The notes beneath the pieces were generated by a model that saw only the letters and a program-made list of their open reading frames with translations, was not told the origin of the DNA and ran no database searches. From positions 51,480,049 through 51,544,048 of the forward strand of contig NC_012870.2 in NCBI RefSeq assembly GCF_000003195.3: a stretch of DNA of 64,000 nucleotides. Direction: 5' to 3'. The first letter of the stretch is position 1; each line of letters begins with the position of its first letter. Shown here in pieces: positions 62,001-64,000 of the stretch. This DNA is from Sorghum bicolor (lineage: Eukaryota; Streptophyta; Magnoliopsida; Poales; Poaceae). Made by a program: the position numbers and the translations under genes.

Positions 62001-62994
62001 GATCTGCAATATCTTAGAATTGATTATGCATTCGAAGTAGTTTTTTTTTGAAAACGCATGAGAGCTGCATTCCGTAAGTATCATAATAAATGGTTTTGTC
62101 AGCGGTTATGCATTCCTAGTAGTTGACACAACACTTGGCTTAATGTATAGTATGATGTTTATTATGATACTTATACTCCGATCCTTTTGCTCATGATTTA
62201 TATACTAGTGTGTCATGATAGCTGCATTTTCTAAGTATCATAATAAATGGTTTTGTCAGTGGTTATACATTCCTAGTAGTTGACACAACACTTGGCTTAA
62301 TGTACAGTATGATGTTTATTATAATACTTATACTCCGATCCTTTTGCTCACGATTTATATACTAGTGTGTCATCCACAAAGGATGACGTAAGTGCATGCA
62401 AGTATGATACTGATCTCTCAGTTTCACAATATGAGTAATGCACATGTAGGTACTCAATTTGTATATAATTTCCCATCTTGTCATTACCATGTTGTTAACA
62501 TTCTGTTTAACATAATATTACATCTTGAAAAAATAGATGTATATAACAATGTTTCCATGAAGAAGATATGCATACCTACAGTTTTTCATGTCAAGTATAT
62601 GATTGCTCTCACGAAATAATTTTGGACATTAGATCACCATGGTTAGAGATCACCACGTGTCTAAAGTGTTGCTATTTTTTGGAGCGCTAACCTACCATGT
62701 ATGTTGACTAATACAGCGTAATACTGATGTATCCAAATTTGTGTACGTAAATGGCTTCAGGTGGATCTGCCAATTCAACAAAACTTTTTTTGGTATAGTT
62801 CAAACGAAGGTGACATCGTGGATTCACAGGTTTGACTAAGGAACTTAGATTTTTCTCAGTTAGATAAAATCTGGCCAGTAAATATTTGATGGTTGTGATG
62901 TGTATATATATGTTTATTTAATGGTTTGTACTAGGAATCTGGAGCGTATATATTTAGACCCAATGGTACTACACCAATTGCTGTATCATCATCG
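47026..62994 (+). CDS. Alpha-mannosidase (GH38), N-terminal part, 18 exons, partial
   Basis: This encodes the first 673 residues of a plant GH38 alpha-mannosidase (EC 3.2.1.24), an acid hydrolase of N-glycans in the vacuole or apoplast. Exons: 47026-47253, 47328-47411, 56641-56729, 56817-56991, 57150-57269, 57377-57463, 57529-57600, 57688-57801, 58020-58120, 58207-58300, 58404-58571, 58663-58746, 59044-59109, 59179-59235, 60991-61204, 61687-61823, 62761-62829 and 62935-62994. All are GT-AG in one frame, with no stop. The start ATG sits in GCCATGGCG and opens a signal peptide ([19 protein letters not shown]). Zinc and catalytic motifs are present: [12 protein letters not shown] (His and Asp ligands), [13 protein letters not shown] (Asp nucleophile) and [11 protein letters not shown] (His ligand). 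Several N-glycosylation sequons occur (for example NVTR, NGTC). Intron 2 is 9.2 kb, full of transposons. The remaining C-terminal exons must lie beyond 64000. The family's usual length is about 1010-1030 residues. Confidence 0.95.
47412..49319. other. Gene 2 intron 2, left part: MITE-like and AT-rich DNA
   Basis: No coding exon is present. A Stowaway-like end (GGGGTGAAGGGAGTA) lies near 47861-47878. The stretch 47885-48125 resembles a common grass MITE with TTTTCAGT/ACTTTCAGCCATGGCTTTTC blocks. It includes a 27-bp-period direct repeat (GTATTTTTCTCTCACGATAA at 48032 and 48059). The rest is unassigned. Confidence 0.5.
49320..49800 (+). pseudogene. LINE C-terminal zinc-finger fragment, sense orientation
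   Basis: The + strand encodes a LINE zf-RVT region: [20 protein letters not shown] then [14 protein letters not shown], with decayed sequence beyond. The usual zinc-ligand histidine is replaced by Tyr. It is truncated on both sides and abuts the opposite-strand LINE. Confidence 0.7.
50079..53380 (-). mobile_element. CACTA element, 3296 bp, TSD CCA
   Basis: The left end is CACTACTGCATACGG at 50082 and the right end is ...TGTTTCCCGTAGTG at 53377, whose complement is CACTACGGGAAACA. CCA flanks both sides (50079-50081 and 53378-53380), the 3-bp duplication of CACTA transposons. Both subterminal regions (50100-50620 and 53020-53350) are packed with TTTGCCGAGAG and its complement CTCTCGGCAAA, often as close inverted pairs. 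The interior carries a spliced gene fragment on the minus strand but no catalytic TNPD-type transposase, so it is non-autonomous. It is inserted in the tail of the antisense LINE. Confidence 0.93.
51151..52553 (-). pseudogene. CACTA transposase-related (En/Spm TNP1-like) gene fragment
   Basis: Minus-strand exons that join in frame with GT-AG borders: about 52475-52553 ([11 protein letters not shown]), 52197-52403 ([18 protein letters not shown]...), 51944-52117 ([20 protein letters not shown]), 51480-51875 ([29 protein letters not shown]) and about 51151-51394. The last exon is a coiled-coil-like Gln/Glu-rich helix with [20 protein letters not shown]. This arrangement is typical of the DNA-binding accessory protein of plant En/Spm elements. 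The 5' part of the gene is missing (the frame dissolves near 52560), so it is a truncated but otherwise undamaged copy. A short last exon near 50950-51090 is possible. Confidence 0.7.
54307..54598. mobile_element. hAT MITE, 276 bp, TSD TTCAAGAG
   Basis: The left end is TAGGGATGAAAACGGTACGG and the complement of the right end is TAGAGATGAAAACGGATCGG. The 8-bp TTCAAGAG lies at 54307-54314 and 54591-54598. The interior is rich in ATCCG/CGGAT. It interrupts the antisense LINE reverse-transcriptase frame. Confidence 0.95.
54728..56640. other. Gene 2 intron 2, right part, no gene
   Basis: Holds a GC-rich stretch (about 54850-54980) and otherwise unassigned sequence. A TGTTAGAGCTTATACC motif at about 55643 resembles a Ty1/copia LTR start, and the following 550 bases have LTR-like composition, but no matching end or TSD was found. 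A pyrimidine-rich tract precedes exon 3. Confidence 0.4.
59290..60600 (+). pseudogene. Ty1/copia pol fragment in gene 2 intron 14
   Basis: The + strand encodes copia reverse transcriptase and RNase H pieces: KVRLVARGF (about 59310), then [15 protein letters not shown] (about 59700), a [18 protein letters not shown] block (about 60010) and [19 protein letters not shown] (about 60206), with the RNase H tail to 60570. Frameshifts and stops are numerous. No LTR was identified. It lies between exons 59179-59235 and 60991-61204, sense to the gene. Confidence 0.85.
62063..62373. repeat. 157-bp tandem duplication in gene 2 intron 16
   Basis: Two head-to-tail units (62063-62219 and 62220-62373) share AAGTATCATAATAAATGG, TTCCTAGTAGTTGACACAAC and TATATACTAGTGTGTCAT with few differences. 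The first unit has GTTATGCATTCC where the second has GTTATACATTCC. Confidence 0.93.
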
Positions 62995-63234
62995 GTAATA
63001 CCCTGCAGCTTGTCTTTATTTATTTCTGATTCATAATTCCATTGTCTCTTACTTTTGATTTTATTTTATATTTTGTAATAGTAATGTTTGTATTAAAGGT
63101 AACTTCATTTGTTAGTATTTCCCCATAATAATATTGCACAAACTAGAGTTGTTGTACGTGCTTTCCTATGTCTTCTCTCTTGTTGGCCTATGTAGGCCCT
63201 ATGACCCATTTTAGCCTATACTTGTATATACTGG

Positions 63235-64000
63235 AACCTTACACTTAATGGATGGGTGTCAAGTCATTCTTCCTGACATTGTAACAAAGCTAGTTGCTCC
63301 CAGCCTCCCTGCAGCCAACACCCCTCCACTGATGGATGTAGGCGACTGACCTCATCCAGCAGCGTCGACCTTCCTTCCGTGCCCCTCCCCTCTTCTCCCT
63401 CTGCAGCTTGCTCCTCCTGGTGAGTAGGGGCCCCACTCCTCTGCATTGTCGATTGAGGTGGCGCTCTGGTGCGGCTCTCCTTTGCGCTCTAGTGCGTCTT
63501 GAGGATCACAGTACGCGAAGGAAATGCGGGATCACTTGAAAGCTCGCTACCAACAAAGCATCTCAGCTGTCTGCCATTCAATTTGTCAGAATCTTCACTA
63601 TCTTCAGCAGTAGCAGGACATGTCGTCTGACTACGTCTGCCAGCTGCAGAAGTCCATGAATAGACTCAAGTAGGTGAGCCGAGCTTGGAACCAGCGGTTC
63701 ACCAAATACATCTGCATCATTGGCTTCACTGGGTCCAAGTCCAATGCCTCTCTCTTTGTGTACAAAAATGGCGACCGCGTCACCTACTTGCTCCTCTACG
63801 TCGATGACATCATCCTCATGGCATTGCTTCCTGAGTTGCTCCGGCACATCATAGCATGCCTCCACTCATAGCTTGCCATGATGGATCTCGGCAACCTCCA
63901 CCATTTCTTCGAGATTGCTCTAATATGGGACCACTCCAGCCTATTCCTTAACAAGTGCCTGCATGCTATCAATCTCCTCTAGCGGGCTTGCAGGTTAGAG
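63235..64000 (+). pseudogene. Ty1/copia reverse-transcriptase fragment, runs off the window
   Basis: One + frame from about 63615 reads a copia RT segment with SRAWNQRFTKYI, ASLFVYKNGDRVTYLLLYVD and the catalytic YVDDIIL motif (about 63796-63816), then an LHHFFEIAL block. Three stops interrupt it (for example TAG at about 63672 and 63868). The preceding 63235-63610 is repeat-like sequence with GC-rich parts. It lies in the intron after exon 18 of the mannosidase gene. Confidence 0.85.

Noticed and set aside
1..64000. CRISPR arrays, bacterial operons or phage systems
   Set aside because: Repeats here are transposon termini, microsatellites or LTRs, and genes have spliceosomal introns. Nothing supports a prokaryotic system.

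Overview
This window is plant nuclear DNA, almost certainly from a grass. The evidence is GT-AG introns, nested LTR retrotransposons, LINEs, CACTA elements with TTTGCCGAGAG subterminal repeats, TAGGGATGAAAACGG hAT MITEs, GGCCTTGTTTAGTTC MITEs and Tourist-type MITEs. A Panicoideae/Andropogoneae species (sorghum, sugarcane or Miscanthus type) fits best, but that is inference. No rRNA, tRNA, CRISPR or bacterial-type feature was recognised.

The only clear host genes are two pieces of glycoside hydrolase family 38 alpha-mannosidase genes, both on the + strand. The left piece (5885-18144) has the last 11 coding exons: 338 codons, a stop and a poly(A) signal. The right piece (47026-62994) has a TATA box, a start codon, a signal peptide and the first 18 coding exons: 673 codons, all four zinc/catalytic motifs, and no frameshift or stop. 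Its 3' exons should lie beyond position 64000. The two pieces do not overlap in protein content. Placed end to end they give about 1011 residues, one normal plant alpha-mannosidase. A tandem gene pair, with each gene cut at the same intron by the window edges, is the simplest reading. A rearranged gene is the alternative.

Layout. 1-5478: unassigned repeat; a solo LTR (586-4740, TSD ATTAC) with a second solo LTR nested inside it (904-2548, TSD ATCCC); then one terminus of a CACTA element. 5885-18144: 3' part of gene 1, with a LINE remnant in one intron and a near-complete 6.5 kb LINE with 16-bp TSDs in another, both antisense to the gene. 18150-45450: intergenic repeat block. It holds a complete but decayed Athila-like Ty3 element (22122-32246, TSD GATAA), an old host retroelement (element III), and an internally deleted gag-only relative (33472-40227). 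The last is bracketed by a 1.56 kb direct duplication instead of a target-site duplication. 45450-46690: MITE cluster just upstream of gene 2. 47026-64000: 5' part of gene 2. Its 9.2 kb intron 2 carries a LINE split by a 3.3 kb CACTA element (TSD CCA, with a spliced transposase-related gene fragment) and by a hAT MITE (8-bp TSD). Ty1/copia fragments sit in intron 14 and in the intron after exon 18.

The genes do not form a pathway here. The mannosidase is a vacuolar/secreted N-glycan hydrolase, and everything else is transposable-element DNA. No convincing new biological system was found. The most unusual items are the complementary halves of the mannosidase, the 1.56 kb duplication flanking element II, a motif shared by the 3' non-coding parts of two Athila-like elements, and an unassigned coiled-coil ORF downstream of integrase.
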